Assembly (NCBI RefSeq): GCF_012790675.1 | Contig: NZ_CP046391.1 | Location: 62,001-126,000 of the forward strand | Direction: 5' to 3' | Length of the DNA: 64,000 nt | Origin: Anaplasma platys | Lineage (GTDB): Bacteria; Pseudomonadota; Alphaproteobacteria; Rickettsiales; Anaplasmataceae | Shown here: positions 1-8,633 of the stretch, in pieces | Layout of the letters: each line of letters opens with the position of its first letter | Position numbering within the stretch: the stretch's first letter is position 1 | Position numbers and translations under genes: made by a program | The notes under the pieces: generated by a model | Databases searched by the model: none | The model's input: the letters and a program-made list of their open reading frames with translations, nothing else | Told to the model about the DNA's origin: nothing

Positions 1-7
1 TCCGAAG

Positions 8-604
8 TTGTTTATAAACTCGGCGGGGAAGATGATCAACAAATTGCTCAGAAAGCAAGGCCCCAGAACCAAAGTTGCGGCAATATCCTCGATACTCCGG
101 CAGGAACTCGCACCAATAGTTGATCTCAAGAAAGAATTGGAGGAAGCACTGGAGACTGGTACCAACGTTGAGCACTACGATGCGATATGTAGAGTTGTCG
201 TGCAGAAATGTTACGAGTCTCTATTCAGTGTAGAACGGGGCATGTTTAAGACAGTAGAGGAATACCAATCTTTCCTGAAGAATCTGTATACTGCACGAGA
301 GGATGACGACATTTCTGATCTCGAGGGAGAGTATGTGACACTTAATCAGCTGAGAGATTGCACGCCATTTCTCATGGTGATGCAACTAATATTGCGGATT
401 GTCATGAACGTGCAAAGCATGCATGACCTAGCGGACAGAATTCACACAATTACGGGACAACCTGATATAGATTTGGAGCGCATATTCCGTGGTACATGGG
501 TTAGTGATGACGAAGCTGCGGGGTTGGCTGGTCCGCAGACGGAAATAGTACCAACAAGGTCTGAAGCGGTCTTGGAAGGGGACTCTATGTCACGCACATC
601 TTAG
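8..604 (+). CDS. Hypothetical protein, start uncertain
   Basis: The frame is open from the left edge of the window, so the gene may begin outside it. Inside the window the best start is the ATG at 32, preceded by a purine-rich GGGGAAG stretch but with almost no spacing, which makes a true upstream start quite possible. The product (about 190 residues from that ATG) is soluble-looking and mainly helical in character, with charged stretches such as DLKKELEEALE, and has no signal peptide or clear membrane segment. The last 40 residues are poorly ordered and rich in Thr, Ser and Glu. I do not recognise a family. The next 570 bases hold no gene, so it ends its transcription unit. Confidence 0.6.
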   Translation: MFINSAGKMINKLLRKQGPRTKVAAISSILRQELAPIVDLKKELEEALETGTNVEHYDAICRVVVQKCYESLFSVERGMFKTVEEYQSFLKNLYTAREDDDISDLEGEYVTLNQLRDCTPFLMVMQLILRIVMNVQSMHDLADRIHTITGQPDIDLERIFRGTWVSDDEAAGLAGPQTEIVPTRSEAVLEGDSMSRTS

Positions 605-1172
605 GGTGCTTTGCCACATGGCTTTCCGACAGATTTTTCCATTGCTGGTAGGGGGAGACTTTGCTTGTCGTGTGGGTCACACCTAAGCCAAATAGAGCCA
701 TATAAGCATGGTGTGTTGGTTTTGAGGATGTGCAGTAAGTGGTCTTGATAGTGACGGGTGCATTATGGGCAGATGGTTCGCAGGCAGCTTGCTTAAGCTG
801 TTCACCAAGGGTCCATCGCAGAAACGTCCATCACGCCCCATTCATATTCCTATCTGTAGCAGCAGTTTCGGGCGCTTTAAGACTACTGCAGCGTGGTACC
901 TTGAATAGCGATTGTGCATGACCATGACTGCGGGGACTAGCGCAAGTTTGTTATGTTAATTCGTGTAGTCATGTGGAACCGTGTGAAGAATTATTGGGTT
1001 GCGGGTGGTTAAGCTGTGCCCAGAAGCGGAATATTTTGTGCGTCGGTACTTACAAATGCTTTAAAATTCTATGGTGGCTCAGGAGATGCGAAACGCTGTT
1101 TGTCCCTGGCGAGTAGTACAAGGTACACTGTGTTGGATTGGTAAGTAATAACTCAAAGAATATTACTTTGTA
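605..1172. other. Gene-free stretch
   Basis: Only short open frames without family resemblance or a convincing ribosome binding site occur here, and I see no tRNA or strong terminator. It separates the rightward gene at the window edge from the leftward purE unit, so it lies between two convergent gene ends. Confidence 0.5.
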
Positions 1173-1673
1173 TCAACGTGGTGCTGTAGGGACAGATTCT
1201 GTGAGGCTTCTCTTCCAGTTCTGTAGTTTTTCAGTAACTCCATGATCTGAGAGCCCCAGTATAGATGCAGCGAGCAAGGCGGCATTGGTTGCTCCGGCAG
1301 TGCCTATGGCCATAGTAGCAACAGGCGTTCCCCGGGGCATTTGCACTATGGACAGTAGACTATCCAACCCCTTTAGATATTCGCTAGCTATGGGAACGCC
1401 GATTACCGGTATGTGAGTCAACGATGCGACCATTCCTGGTAAATGCGCAGCGCCACCAGCCCCAGCTATGATTACACGCAACCCACGCTCATGAGCGGAT
1501 TTTGCGAAGCTATATAGCCTTTCAGGTGTTCTGTGGGCGGAGACCACCATGATTTCGTATTTGATAAGCAGCTCATCCAACAAAGTAGCTGCGTAGTCCA
1601 TAGTAGAAAGGTCAGACTCGCTACCCATTATTATAGCAACTTGGCTGCCAGCGATGTTGTCAGTAGGTAACAT
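1173..1673 (-). CDS. purE: N5-carboxyaminoimidazole ribonucleotide mutase (PurE class I)
   Basis: PurE moves the carboxyl group of N5-CAIR to C4 to give CAIR in cytosolic purine synthesis. The class I signature is clear: the phosphate-binding GSESDLSTM near residues 17-25, the catalytic SAHRTPERL near 45-53, a glycine-rich [14 protein letters not shown] segment, and the C-terminal Ala-rich helix. The length of 166 residues is normal for a bacterial single-domain PurE. The ATG at 1673 follows an AAGGAAGAG ribosome binding site located inside the preceding gene. It overlaps that thioredoxin-like gene by 14 bases, which suggests translational coupling. PurK, its usual partner, is not in this window. 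Confidence 0.97.
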   Translation of the reverse strand: MLPTDNIAGSQVAIIMGSESDLSTMDYAATLLDELLIKYEIMVVSAHRTPERLYSFAKSAHERGLRVIIAGAGGAAHLPGMVASLTHIPVIGVPIASEYLKGLDSLLSIVQMPRGTPVATMAIGTAGATNAALLAASILGLSDHGVTEKLQNWKRSLTESVPTAPR

Positions 1674-2223
1674 GGCTCTTCCTTCTCGTTGTTACAGATT
1701 CTATGGCAGCACGTAGCATCGGGACACTGCTTATTCCAGTAATCGGCGGCCTATCATCTCCCAAAACTACAATAAAGGGAATTTTGCCAGTGAAAGAAAC
1801 TCCCCGCCCAGATAGAGCATATGCAAATTTGGCATGAAAATCAGAGTTCACATTGTAGGGTACAAAATTTATTGTTTGTTGTTCAAGCAAAAAAGATGCT
1901 AGCCGCGCCTTGCTGGTGTCTAATGAGATGATCATGGGTTTGATATCGTACTCATTAATGGTTTGGATGATTTCAGGCATCTTCTCCACGCAGTTGCTGC
2001 ACCATGACGTGTATAACACTAGGAGGGTAGGGTCTGGCCCTATTTGTGATACCATCTTGAACAGCTCAGCATCCGAATTGACCTCTTGGATCACAATATC
2101 TCTCTTTACCAAGATTTGTTCAGAGTTGTTTATACTGCCTATGAGCGCGAATGACGCCACAGAAAGGATGCAGAAAACCGCGATAAAATACTTGCTGTAC
2201 AGTACCCTGGGAACAGTGGACAT
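1660..2223 (-). CDS. Membrane-anchored thioredoxin-like (TlpA/ResA-type) protein
   Basis: A 187-residue protein with one N-terminal hydrophobic segment (about residues 11-30, [19 protein letters not shown]) that would anchor it in the inner membrane with the rest in the periplasm. The thioredoxin fold is shown by [17 protein letters not shown] with a CxxC (CSNC) active site near residue 76 and a later GKIPFIVV segment that supplies the cis-proline. Family knowledge says such proteins act in thiol-disulfide exchange, often for cytochrome c maturation or outer-membrane protein folding; the real partner cannot be told here. The ATG at 2223 has an AGGGGG-type ribosome binding site. The gene overlaps purE by 14 bases, an unusual functional pairing. 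Confidence 0.85.
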   Translation of the reverse strand: MSTVPRVLYSKYFIAVFCILSVASFALIGSINNSEQILVKRDIVIQEVNSDAELFKMVSQIGPDPTLLVLYTSWCSNCVEKMPEIIQTINEYDIKPMIISLDTSKARLASFLLEQQTINFVPYNVNSDFHAKFAYALSGRGVSFTGKIPFIVVLGDDRPPITGISSVPMLRAAIESVTTRRKSHVTY

Positions 2224-2577
2224 TCCTAACCCCCTCTGGCAAAAAGATAATCACCGATTATGAATGGGCATGCTCCAACTAACAAGGTTTTTTGTCTCCG
2301 TGCGGTGGTGGATATCCAACAATTTCAATAATCGTGCTAGATTGTTAACGGATATTTCGCTAATTCAGCCGATCGTTGCGTGTGGCATTTTAGCGATGAA
2401 TGACGCTATCCTAGCAGGATTGTTTGTTCTGATTATGAATATATTTAATATGCATCCCAACTAGACCACGCATATGCGTTGCCGCACGGGGGCGATGGGT
2501 GTTTCCGGGCACATATGGCTTGATACTTTTATCTTATTGTGTAGACTGTGAAGGTGTTGTCTGCTGTGCGTTGTGAT
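2224..2577. promoter_or_regulatory. Divergent intergenic region
   Basis: This 354-base region separates the leftward thioredoxin-like/purE pair from the rightward ihfA-merR pair and must hold both promoters. A 66-codon open frame at 2264-2464 has no ribosome binding site or family resemblance and I do not count it as a gene. No promoter here is close enough to consensus to place with confidence. Confidence 0.4.
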
Positions 2578-2874
2578 ATGGTTCGAACACTGACAAAAGC
2601 CAGGCTTGCGGCTGAGATCAATCGTGAAATTGGCTTGTCAAGGGAGGATTCGCTTGTGGTGGTGGGCGAGATACTCGACGAGATAACGGCTTCTCTCGTG
2701 CGTTTTGGTGTTTTAAAGATATCCTCATTTGGTGTTTTTAAGGTTCTTCGTAAGAAGGAACGCGTTGGTAGGAACCCTAAGACCTTAGAGAAGTTTGTCG
2801 TAGAGGAGCACAACACTGTTACATTTTGTCCGTCGGTTACAGTTAAAAGACTGATCAACGGGGAGGAGGAGTGA
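2578..2874 (+). CDS. ihfA: Integration host factor subunit alpha-like DNA-binding protein
   Basis: A 98-residue member of the HU/IHF family, which binds and bends DNA as a dimer. The start is set at the ATG at 2578 because IhfA proteins begin with a few residues before LTKARLAAEI; a longer frame from a GTG at 2548 adds residues with no family counterpart. Visible marks are the helical N-terminus, the SSFGVFKVLRKKERVGRNP beta-ribbon region with the GRNP tip that inserts into the minor groove, and the FCPSVTVKRLING tail. The stop overlaps the start of the merR-type gene by four bases (GTGA), so the two are translationally coupled. Confidence 0.9.
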   Translation: MVRTLTKARLAAEINREIGLSREDSLVVVGEILDEITASLVRFGVLKISSFGVFKVLRKKERVGRNPKTLEKFVVEEHNTVTFCPSVTVKRLINGEEE

Positions 2875-3251
2875 CTGATAAGCAGTCTACAGCGGAAAGC
2901 ACTGATCAACAGTGTAGAGAGAAGGTGTTTTTCCCTATAGGGGAGGTTGCCAAAGAGCTGGGCGTGGAACAATATGTTCTACGGTTCTGGGAGAGTAAGT
3001 TTCCGCAGATAAATCCCATGAAGCGTCGCGGTCGTAGGTTATATGACCGTGGCGATATAGAAGTTATTAAGAAGATAAAGCACATGCTTTATGACCTTGG
3101 TTACACGATCAAGGGTGCACAGATGGAGCTCAAAAAGCAGACTAGCGCAGATAAAGTAGTGCCGAGGGGGCCTTCGCGTGAGCTTGGGGGGCTGCTAGAA
3201 GATCTGATGGGCATGCGTGAGCTGCTAATCAAGACGTTGAACGGAATGTAG
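2871..3251 (+). CDS. MerR-family transcriptional regulator
   Basis: A 126-residue protein starting at GTG 2871. The winged helix-turn-helix of the MerR family spans roughly residues 22-95: FPIGEVAKELGVEQYVLRFW, then RRGRRLYDRGDIEVIKKI and LYDLGYTIKGAQ. There is no C-terminal effector-binding domain and no metal-binding cysteine cluster, so the signal it senses is unknown. This short form directly after ihfA is a known alphaproteobacterial arrangement. Its final codons lie inside the acceptor stem of tRNA-Pro: the stop codon at 3249-3251 is within the tRNA gene. Confidence 0.9.
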   Translation: MTDKQSTAESTDQQCREKVFFPIGEVAKELGVEQYVLRFWESKFPQINPMKRRGRRLYDRGDIEVIKKIKHMLYDLGYTIKGAQMELKKQTSADKVVPRGPSRELGGLLEDLMGMRELLIKTLNGM

Positions 3252-3319
3252 CGCAGCCAGGTTAGCGCGTCAGTCTGGGGGACTGGAGGTCATGGGTTCG
3301 AATCCCGTCATTCCGACCA
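3242..3319 (+). tRNA. tRNA-Pro (anticodon GGG)
   Basis: Folded by eye: a perfect seven-pair acceptor stem CGGAATG/CATTCCG, a D stem GCGC/GCGC, an anticodon stem TCAGT/ACTGG with loop CTGGGGG giving anticodon GGG at 3277-3279, and a T arm with the loop TTCGAAT. The first base pair C-G is typical of tRNA-Pro. Discriminator A is followed by an encoded CCA (3317-3319). The first ten bases overlap the end of the merR-type gene. Confidence 0.93.
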
Positions 3320-3774
3320 TTTTGCATTCTTTACTGGCTAGTAGTGGTGATAACGGCATTAATGGAGTCATCTCTTCTTAGCAAATACTTCTTGTTACTT
3401 TGCTGGAAGGCCCTTGCACTACGAGAAGGCAGGTAGTCTGCTTAGGTGCAAGCAGCTATGGTAATGGCTCCCGCGATAGGATACATTTATGTTTTCTATG
3501 GCGTGAAAAGCTACGTGAGTGAAAACATGCGTGGTTAGGAAATCATTGCTTTATTTTTTACAACTGTGGTGCGGTTCTATAGGTCAAAAAGCATTGCTTC
3601 GGCGCTTCTTGGTAAAGGATAAAGAAATTGCACCAGGAAGACATCCCAGCAACCCCAAACAACAAAAGCAACACGGTGCCATCGGGACACCATGTCGCTT
3701 ACTTACGTTCGAAGTTTATATCCAACACGTCACAGTGATTCTAAGACTTTAACACGTTGCAAGTTACAAGTCTG
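3320..3774. other. Gene-free stretch
   Basis: Lies between the rightward tRNA-Pro and the end of the leftward acidic protein gene. A 77-codon open frame at 3519-3752 has no recognisable features. Nothing else is seen. Confidence 0.45.
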
Positions 3775-6012
3775 TTACGCGCTTACCGGTTCTATCTCCG
3801 AAGAATTTTGATGCGGGGTTGTAGTTGCACTAAGTTCTCTATCAGCGTCTTCATCAGCTTGAGTCTGTTCCTGTTCGCTGACTGTGTTGCTACTGATGTG
3901 GGCAGCACTGAGTAGTTCTGCACCAGTGTCGTTGCTGCCATTTCCTCCAGTTGCATAAGCTGAGCGGAGCTCAGTGCTGCTATCTCCATGGCGGCCAGTG
4001 TCTTGTGTTATAATAGCTCTTTCACCTGCAGATTCTGCTATTATGGTTTCCAAAGCCTCACTCAATGCACGCTCTTGCTCAGGTTTTATAGCTAATTCCA
4101 AGGTTGGTATATGCTGTATGGTTTCCTCTTCAACCTTGTGAACAGTTAAGCTTTCGTCTTCAGATAGTACTAATCCCTTCGTTTGAGGAACAACAGATTC
4201 TTCAGCTTGCAATACTGCGCTCTCTACTGCTACTGACAAATCTGGAGCAGGCATATCGTGTGCCAGTTTTTCAACGTCTACACTATCCCTTGCGACCTCT
4301 GCAAAGTCCTTTTCTATAGCAGCAGCTTCAGGTATTTCCGAGGCCTTTGTAGCTTTCTGAAGGTGCTGTTCACTAGATAAAATCACGGGAACTTCCGCTG
4401 CTGTGTAGGTCTCTACTCCGCTATCTTTAGTTCTAATATCTTCTACATCTTCCTGCTCAACAGCAGCCGATAAATCTGGAGTAGTCATGGTGTGAACAGT
4501 CGTCACAGCGTCAGTGCCTTGCGATGCCGTTGCAACTTCCTTTTCAGTTTTTTGCATGCTTGAAGCAAGCTCTTCTGTTTCCAGAGCCTTCTCTAAAGTG
4601 GTTTCAGACGAATCTGTATCAGACATATTGTGTACAATTCCAGCTTCAGATGTGCGGTTGTTATGCATAGCGGGTACTACGTTCCCTGATTCCATGTCGA
4701 CAGTCTCAACAGTGGCAGGCATGCGGACTACCGCCTCTTGAGGTGGTTGCACTTTCCACGATACCTTCTCTATCACGTCAGAGGCCACGTTATCGCTATG
4801 TGTTCTGACTTCCGCATCTTGCCCTAGGCCCGCCATGGTTAAACTTTTTACTTCCTCGTCTCTAGCAGCCGGGGATGCATTAAAGGCAACTTCTTCGGTG
4901 TGTTCCGGCTGTCCGCCACTAGTTGCATCCGGTTTGGAGATGGTTTTTGGAGTTTGTTCAGCTGCGCCTTCTTTTACTAGCCCCGTAAACCAAGCAGCTT
5001 CCTCAAGTGCTTCCATAGAGGCAACTCCAGAAACTGCGGCAACAAAAGAAGCCCCATTGTTAGCTAACCTACTTTGCGGTGTTGATGGTATTACCTCTGC
5101 CGCAGTATAATTAGTATCAAGCGCTAACTCGGTTTTAGAAGCGTCTAAAGCTGCAGTATGATCCTCCACGACACCTGATGATTCTATCCTAGATTCCTCT
5201 TTGCGGACGTCCAAGCTTGTAGTTTGTTGGCTTTCTAACACTCCTGCGACGCTCTCATTTTCAGCATGTGAATCATCAACTTGCTGCGGAGCAGGTTCCG
5301 CTTCATTATCTATACCTCCATCAGAGAACTCATCGAAGAACTTATAAATCTCATTTCGGGCGATATTGAAAACCTTATTCAAAATGGAAAGAGCACTAGG
5401 TTGTGTGATGGTGGTATCACCTTGAGGTTTTACATCTGCCTTGGTATTCAAACTGAAACCCTCTTCCCCATCTCTAGCACTGGCATCAGTTGCAGGCTTT
5501 TCCAGTGGTGAGCCATTGCCCAATGTTAGTGCTACTGTGGGCGCTTCCACACTTTTTGTTTTTTCTACCATAGAGCTGTGTATTTCAGCTCCCCCTAAAC
5601 CGTGCTCGGTGTTTGTTTTGAAGGTGGCAACCTCGAGTGTAGGAGCGGCTGCAACACCCCTGTCAGCAATTGAATGCGTGTGGTCTTGAGCAAATATGGG
5701 ATTTGCATGTGTTACCACTGACGCTGCGGGGTCCATAAAAACGGGTGACGCCTGGCGGTCCACCTGTCCAAAAAGATAGAAATCCATTACGTACGTGTTC
5801 ATGAAAGAAGCAATTAATCGCCCACTTTCATCCCGGAGGCGGATGTAGCCCTCATCCCCAGGAGAACTTGCCCTATGAGATTCAAGGATGAAATTTCCGT
5901 TGTGGTTCGTGGCTCTAATCGCAAAAGGCTCAACGAATACCTTCTGCTGACCCTCTTTCAAAGTAACGTCTTGTTCCTGCTCGGGCGTAGTGATATTGCT
6001 ATCATCAAACAT
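3775..6012 (-). CDS. Large acidic repeat-containing hypothetical protein
   Basis: A 745-residue protein whose ATG at 6012 has an AAGG ribosome binding site about ten bases upstream. The first 100 residues are compact and beta-rich in look (NHNGNFILESHR, EGYIRLRDESGRLIASF, YVMDFYLFGQVD). The remaining 600 or so residues are very rich in Glu, Ala, Val, Ser and Thr, strongly acidic and probably extended. Degenerate repeats are visible: YTAAEV near residues 300 and 534, and PDLSAAVE near 510 with PDLSVAVE near 592. There is no signal peptide or membrane segment. I do not recognise a family. An acidic, repeat-bearing, non-conserved protein is a plausible host-directed effector in Anaplasma, but nothing here proves secretion. 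It stands alone between tRNA-Pro and tRNA-Ser. Confidence 0.85.
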   Translation of the reverse strand: MFDDSNITTPEQEQDVTLKEGQQKVFVEPFAIRATNHNGNFILESHRASSPGDEGYIRLRDESGRLIASFMNTYVMDFYLFGQVDRQASPVFMDPAASVVTHANPIFAQDHTHSIADRGVAAAPTLEVATFKTNTEHGLGGAEIHSSMVEKTKSVEAPTVALTLGNGSPLEKPATDASARDGEEGFSLNTKADVKPQGDTTITQPSALSILNKVFNIARNEIYKFFDEFSDGGIDNEAEPAPQQVDDSHAENESVAGVLESQQTTSLDVRKEESRIESSGVVEDHTAALDASKTELALDTNYTAAEVIPSTPQSRLANNGASFVAAVSGVASMEALEEAAWFTGLVKEGAAEQTPKTISKPDATSGGQPEHTEEVAFNASPAARDEEVKSLTMAGLGQDAEVRTHSDNVASDVIEKVSWKVQPPQEAVVRMPATVETVDMESGNVVPAMHNNRTSEAGIVHNMSDTDSSETTLEKALETEELASSMQKTEKEVATASQGTDAVTTVHTMTTPDLSAAVEQEDVEDIRTKDSGVETYTAAEVPVILSSEQHLQKATKASEIPEAAAIEKDFAEVARDSVDVEKLAHDMPAPDLSVAVESAVLQAEESVVPQTKGLVLSEDESLTVHKVEEETIQHIPTLELAIKPEQERALSEALETIIAESAGERAIITQDTGRHGDSSTELRSAYATGGNGSNDTGAELLSAAHISSNTVSEQEQTQADEDADRELSATTTPHQNSSEIEPVSA

Positions 6013-6516
6013 TTTTGTACCTTATTTAAATCACCTAAACATCTCAAACTATTAAACACGCACGTCAGGAGGCATTGTAAACCAGAACGCCCCCGTAAAT
6101 CATTGTATAATTTGTGGCAATGCACGCCAAAGAAGACTCTGTTGTGAACGAAACAACTGTCTCGTGTTACGTATTAAACCTCCTCCAAACACAGATGCCA
6201 GGAGATGTGTTGTGCAACGAGACACACACCTTGCTCTGTGCCAAGTGTCGCAAGTTGGTAGTCTAGAAGCGCAGCAAATTTCCTTCCCAAAATACAGCAC
6301 TATCTACAATCAAAAACATGCGAACACTAAAGCGACGCGGGATGCTAGAATATCATGATTAATGTTTCATTACTAATAACGCATAAGATCCGCTAGTTGG
6401 TTGCGCTCTTCATTCCTATTGTGGAAATGCCACAAGCTAGGGCAGTTATGTGTTTTCAAAACACTAGCCTAACATACAAATTGCGATTTTAGGATTATTA
6501 TGTTAGAAAGGTGCCG
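6013..6516. other. Upstream region of the acidic protein gene
   Basis: About 500 bases between two divergent units (the acidic protein leftward, tRNA-Ser rightward). It must carry both promoters. No gene is seen; open frames at 6100-6358 on both strands overlap one another and resemble nothing. Confidence 0.4.
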
Positions 6517-6603
6517 GGACGGATGACCGAGCGGTTTATGGTACCAGTCTTGAAAACTGACGTACGTGCGAGCGTACCGTGGGTTCGAATCCCACTCCGT
6601 CCT
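6517..6603 (+). tRNA. tRNA-Ser (anticodon TGA)
   Basis: Acceptor stem GGACGGA/TCCGTCC, the class II hallmark TGACCGAGCGGT D-arm, anticodon stem CAGT/ACTG around loop CTTGAAA giving anticodon TGA, a long variable arm (GTACG...CGTAC) as expected for serine, and a T arm GTGGG/CCCAC with loop TTCGAAT. No CCA is encoded. The discriminator position reads T by my alignment rather than the usual G, so the exact 3' end may be off by a base. Confidence 0.92.
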
Positions 6604-6936
6604 CGGTTGCAGCAATTGTGGCTGATATGTTGGTGGGTGGAGATGCCTGCTGCTACTGTTGATCGCTTTCTGTGGTTTCCAGGGTTGAGGGTTACGTTTG
6701 GTGAGTAGCCCAGTTCCGGTCCGTGCGCGGCTTTGTGGCCTAATAAACATTTGCCACCGCGTTACGTAAGCTCGTTTTGTGCCTCGTATTCGACGTGGTG
6801 GTTGAGTATGTTAAATACCCTTCATCACCAATTTCTGATGTTTTATACAGAGTGTCTTGGGTATTTGAACAAATGCGCCAACTTTGGCTTCTTTCGGAAC
6901 CATTCTGTGAGAGATTTCCCGTCACTTTTCCTTTGG
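6604..6936. other. Gene-free stretch
   Basis: Between tRNA-Ser (rightward) and the end of trpS (leftward), so it lies between convergent ends. No convincing terminator or gene is visible. Confidence 0.4.
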
Positions 6937-7932
6937 CTACATGCTGTGTAGCCCAACTATCTGCCGTATTTTACTCATGTTTTCTTGAGCCACAAAAGTT
7001 GCGCGTTCTGTTCCGGCACTGAGCACCTTATTCAAGTATGGCGTATCTTCCAACAGCTCTGCGATTCTGTGGCGGATAGGTGAAATATTACTTATTAGTA
7101 AGTCTGTAAGTTTTTCTTTGAACTCCCGCATTGTACTGTGCTCGTATTCCTCGCAAATTGCGCAAGGGGAAAGCCCGGAAAGACAGGAGTAGATGTTTAC
7201 TAGATTTTGCAATTCTGGTCTGGAATTGAGTAGCTGATAATCAAAGCCCATGATACTATCGGTTGTGGCTTTCCTTACCTTTAGAGCTATTTCCTCGTCG
7301 GTATCGATTAAGTTTATCCGGGAAAAATCAGAAGGGTCCGACTTGCTCATCTTTTTCTTTCCATCGCGAAGACTCATTATTCTCGCAGATTCATCGAACT
7401 GCAAAGCACTTGGTATGTTGAAATGATCTACAGAGTACAGTTTATTGAAAGTTTTAGCTATGTCTTGAGCAAGCTCCAAGTGTTGTTTCTGATCGTTACC
7501 AACCGGCACCAAGTTGGCGTTATAAAGTAAGATGTCAGCCGCCATTAGCACTGGGTAGCTATACAGACCTAATGTTGCCTTTTCCGCATCATTGCCGCGT
7601 TTGTCTTTATACTGTGTCATACGGTTTAACCACCCGACCGGGGTTAGACAGCCTAACAGCCAGCAAAGCTCGGCGTGCTCCTTCACCGATGATTGTATAA
7701 ATACGGTCGACTTCTCTGGATTTACTCCACAAGCCAGGTACGAAGCCAGGAGGCATATGCTATTGCGATGCAGGTCACCGGAAACAGACCTGCCAGAAGT
7801 CAAAGCGTGCAAATCCACAATGCAAAATAAGCACCTATCTACCCCCTGCAACGCCACCCATCTGCGTACAGCGCCCAAGTAGTTCCCCAAGTGTAAAGCC
7901 CCACCACTCGGCTGAACCCCTGAAAATATCAT
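6937..7932 (-). CDS. trpS: Tryptophanyl-tRNA synthetase
   Basis: Charges tRNA-Trp with tryptophan in the cytosol. This class I synthetase of 331 residues has normal length. The HIGH-type motif appears as GALHLGNYLGA near residues 10-20 within GVQPSGGALHLGN, and the KMSKS loop as KKKMSKSDPSD near residue 195. The tryptophan-pocket segment containing MAADILLYNANLVPVGNDQ is also present. The gene begins six bases after grpE, so the two form an operon of a chaperone cofactor and a synthetase. Confidence 0.97.
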   Translation of the reverse strand: MIFSGVQPSGGALHLGNYLGAVRRWVALQGVDRCLFCIVDLHALTSGRSVSGDLHRNSICLLASYLACGVNPEKSTVFIQSSVKEHAELCWLLGCLTPVGWLNRMTQYKDKRGNDAEKATLGLYSYPVLMAADILLYNANLVPVGNDQKQHLELAQDIAKTFNKLYSVDHFNIPSALQFDESARIMSLRDGKKKMSKSDPSDFSRINLIDTDEEIALKVRKATTDSIMGFDYQLLNSRPELQNLVNIYSCLSGLSPCAICEEYEHSTMREFKEKLTDLLISNISPIRHRIAELLEDTPYLNKVLSAGTERATFVAQENMSKIRQIVGLHSM

Positions 7933-7938
7933 AGTTAA

Positions 7939-8553
7939 CTAAGATTCTTTCTTCGACACCACAACCGAAGCAGGGCGTATCACCTTCCCATTTAGTATAT
8001 ACCCGGTCTGGACAACTTCTATGATGGACCCTTCAGGCAGCTCGTTATCTACCGCCTGCGTTACTGCTGTGTGGTACCTTGTGTCAAACGGCTCTCCTTT
8101 CGGAAACATTCTTACCACACCGTGGCTTGTCAGCACTCCCATCAAGCTATCCCAGGTCATTTTTACTCCTGCATGCACCGCGTCTTCAGAGCTGAGATTT
8201 TTCAAAGAGGCCTCAAGGTTGTCAAAGGACGGGATCAAATCACGCACGAACCCTGATATCGAAAAAATCCTAGCATCGCTAATTTCCTTATCCCTCAGAC
8301 GCTCCAAGTTTTTACTATCGGCCACAGCAAGCCTGAGCTGATTTCTCAAAGTCTCAATCTCCACCTTTAGCTTGTTAAGCTCTGCTAAATCTGCGCTAAT
8401 TCTGTTGTGAGCCTTACGCACGCCGGCTGCAAACTTCCCCGCATCCCTAGCTCTACTTTCGGCAGCCGCCTTGGCCGCCCCATCGGAACCTTCACATGAT
8501 GACTCTGGAGCATCAGATGCCGACTTCTGTTTTACGTGTTCTTCTTCAGGCAT
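7939..8553 (-). CDS. grpE: Nucleotide exchange factor GrpE
   Basis: GrpE releases ADP from DnaK in the heat-shock chaperone cycle. Of two possible starts I choose the ATG at 8553 (204 residues, beginning MPEEEH) over the ATG at 8580, because a GGAGAAG sequence lies upstream of the former and the extra nine residues have no family look. The disordered acidic and Ala-rich head is followed by a long coiled coil (about residues 50-100, LNKLKVEIETLRNQLRL), then the conserved DLIPSFDNLEASL segment and a C-terminal beta domain ending in GYILNGKVIRPASVVVS. trpS follows six bases later. Confidence 0.95.
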   Translation of the reverse strand: MPEEEHVKQKSASDAPESSCEGSDGAAKAAAESRARDAGKFAAGVRKAHNRISADLAELNKLKVEIETLRNQLRLAVADSKNLERLRDKEISDARIFSISGFVRDLIPSFDNLEASLKNLSSEDAVHAGVKMTWDSLMGVLTSHGVVRMFPKGEPFDTRYHTAVTQAVDNELPEGSIIEVVQTGYILNGKVIRPASVVVSKKES

Positions 8554-8633
8554 AGCACAAAAACTTCTCCACACGAACATCTAGGTATATAGTAATTTCA
8601 GCAGCAAATTTCAAGATTAAAAGAATTAATCCC

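Noticed and set aside
2264..2464. A 66-codon frame between the thioredoxin-like gene and ihfA
   Set aside because: No ribosome binding site, no family pattern, and it occupies a divergent promoter region.
4514..5689. Several rightward frames of 75-91 codons opposite the acidic protein gene
   Set aside because: They arise from the antisense of a Glu/Ala/Ser-rich coding region and none has a start signal or family resemblance.
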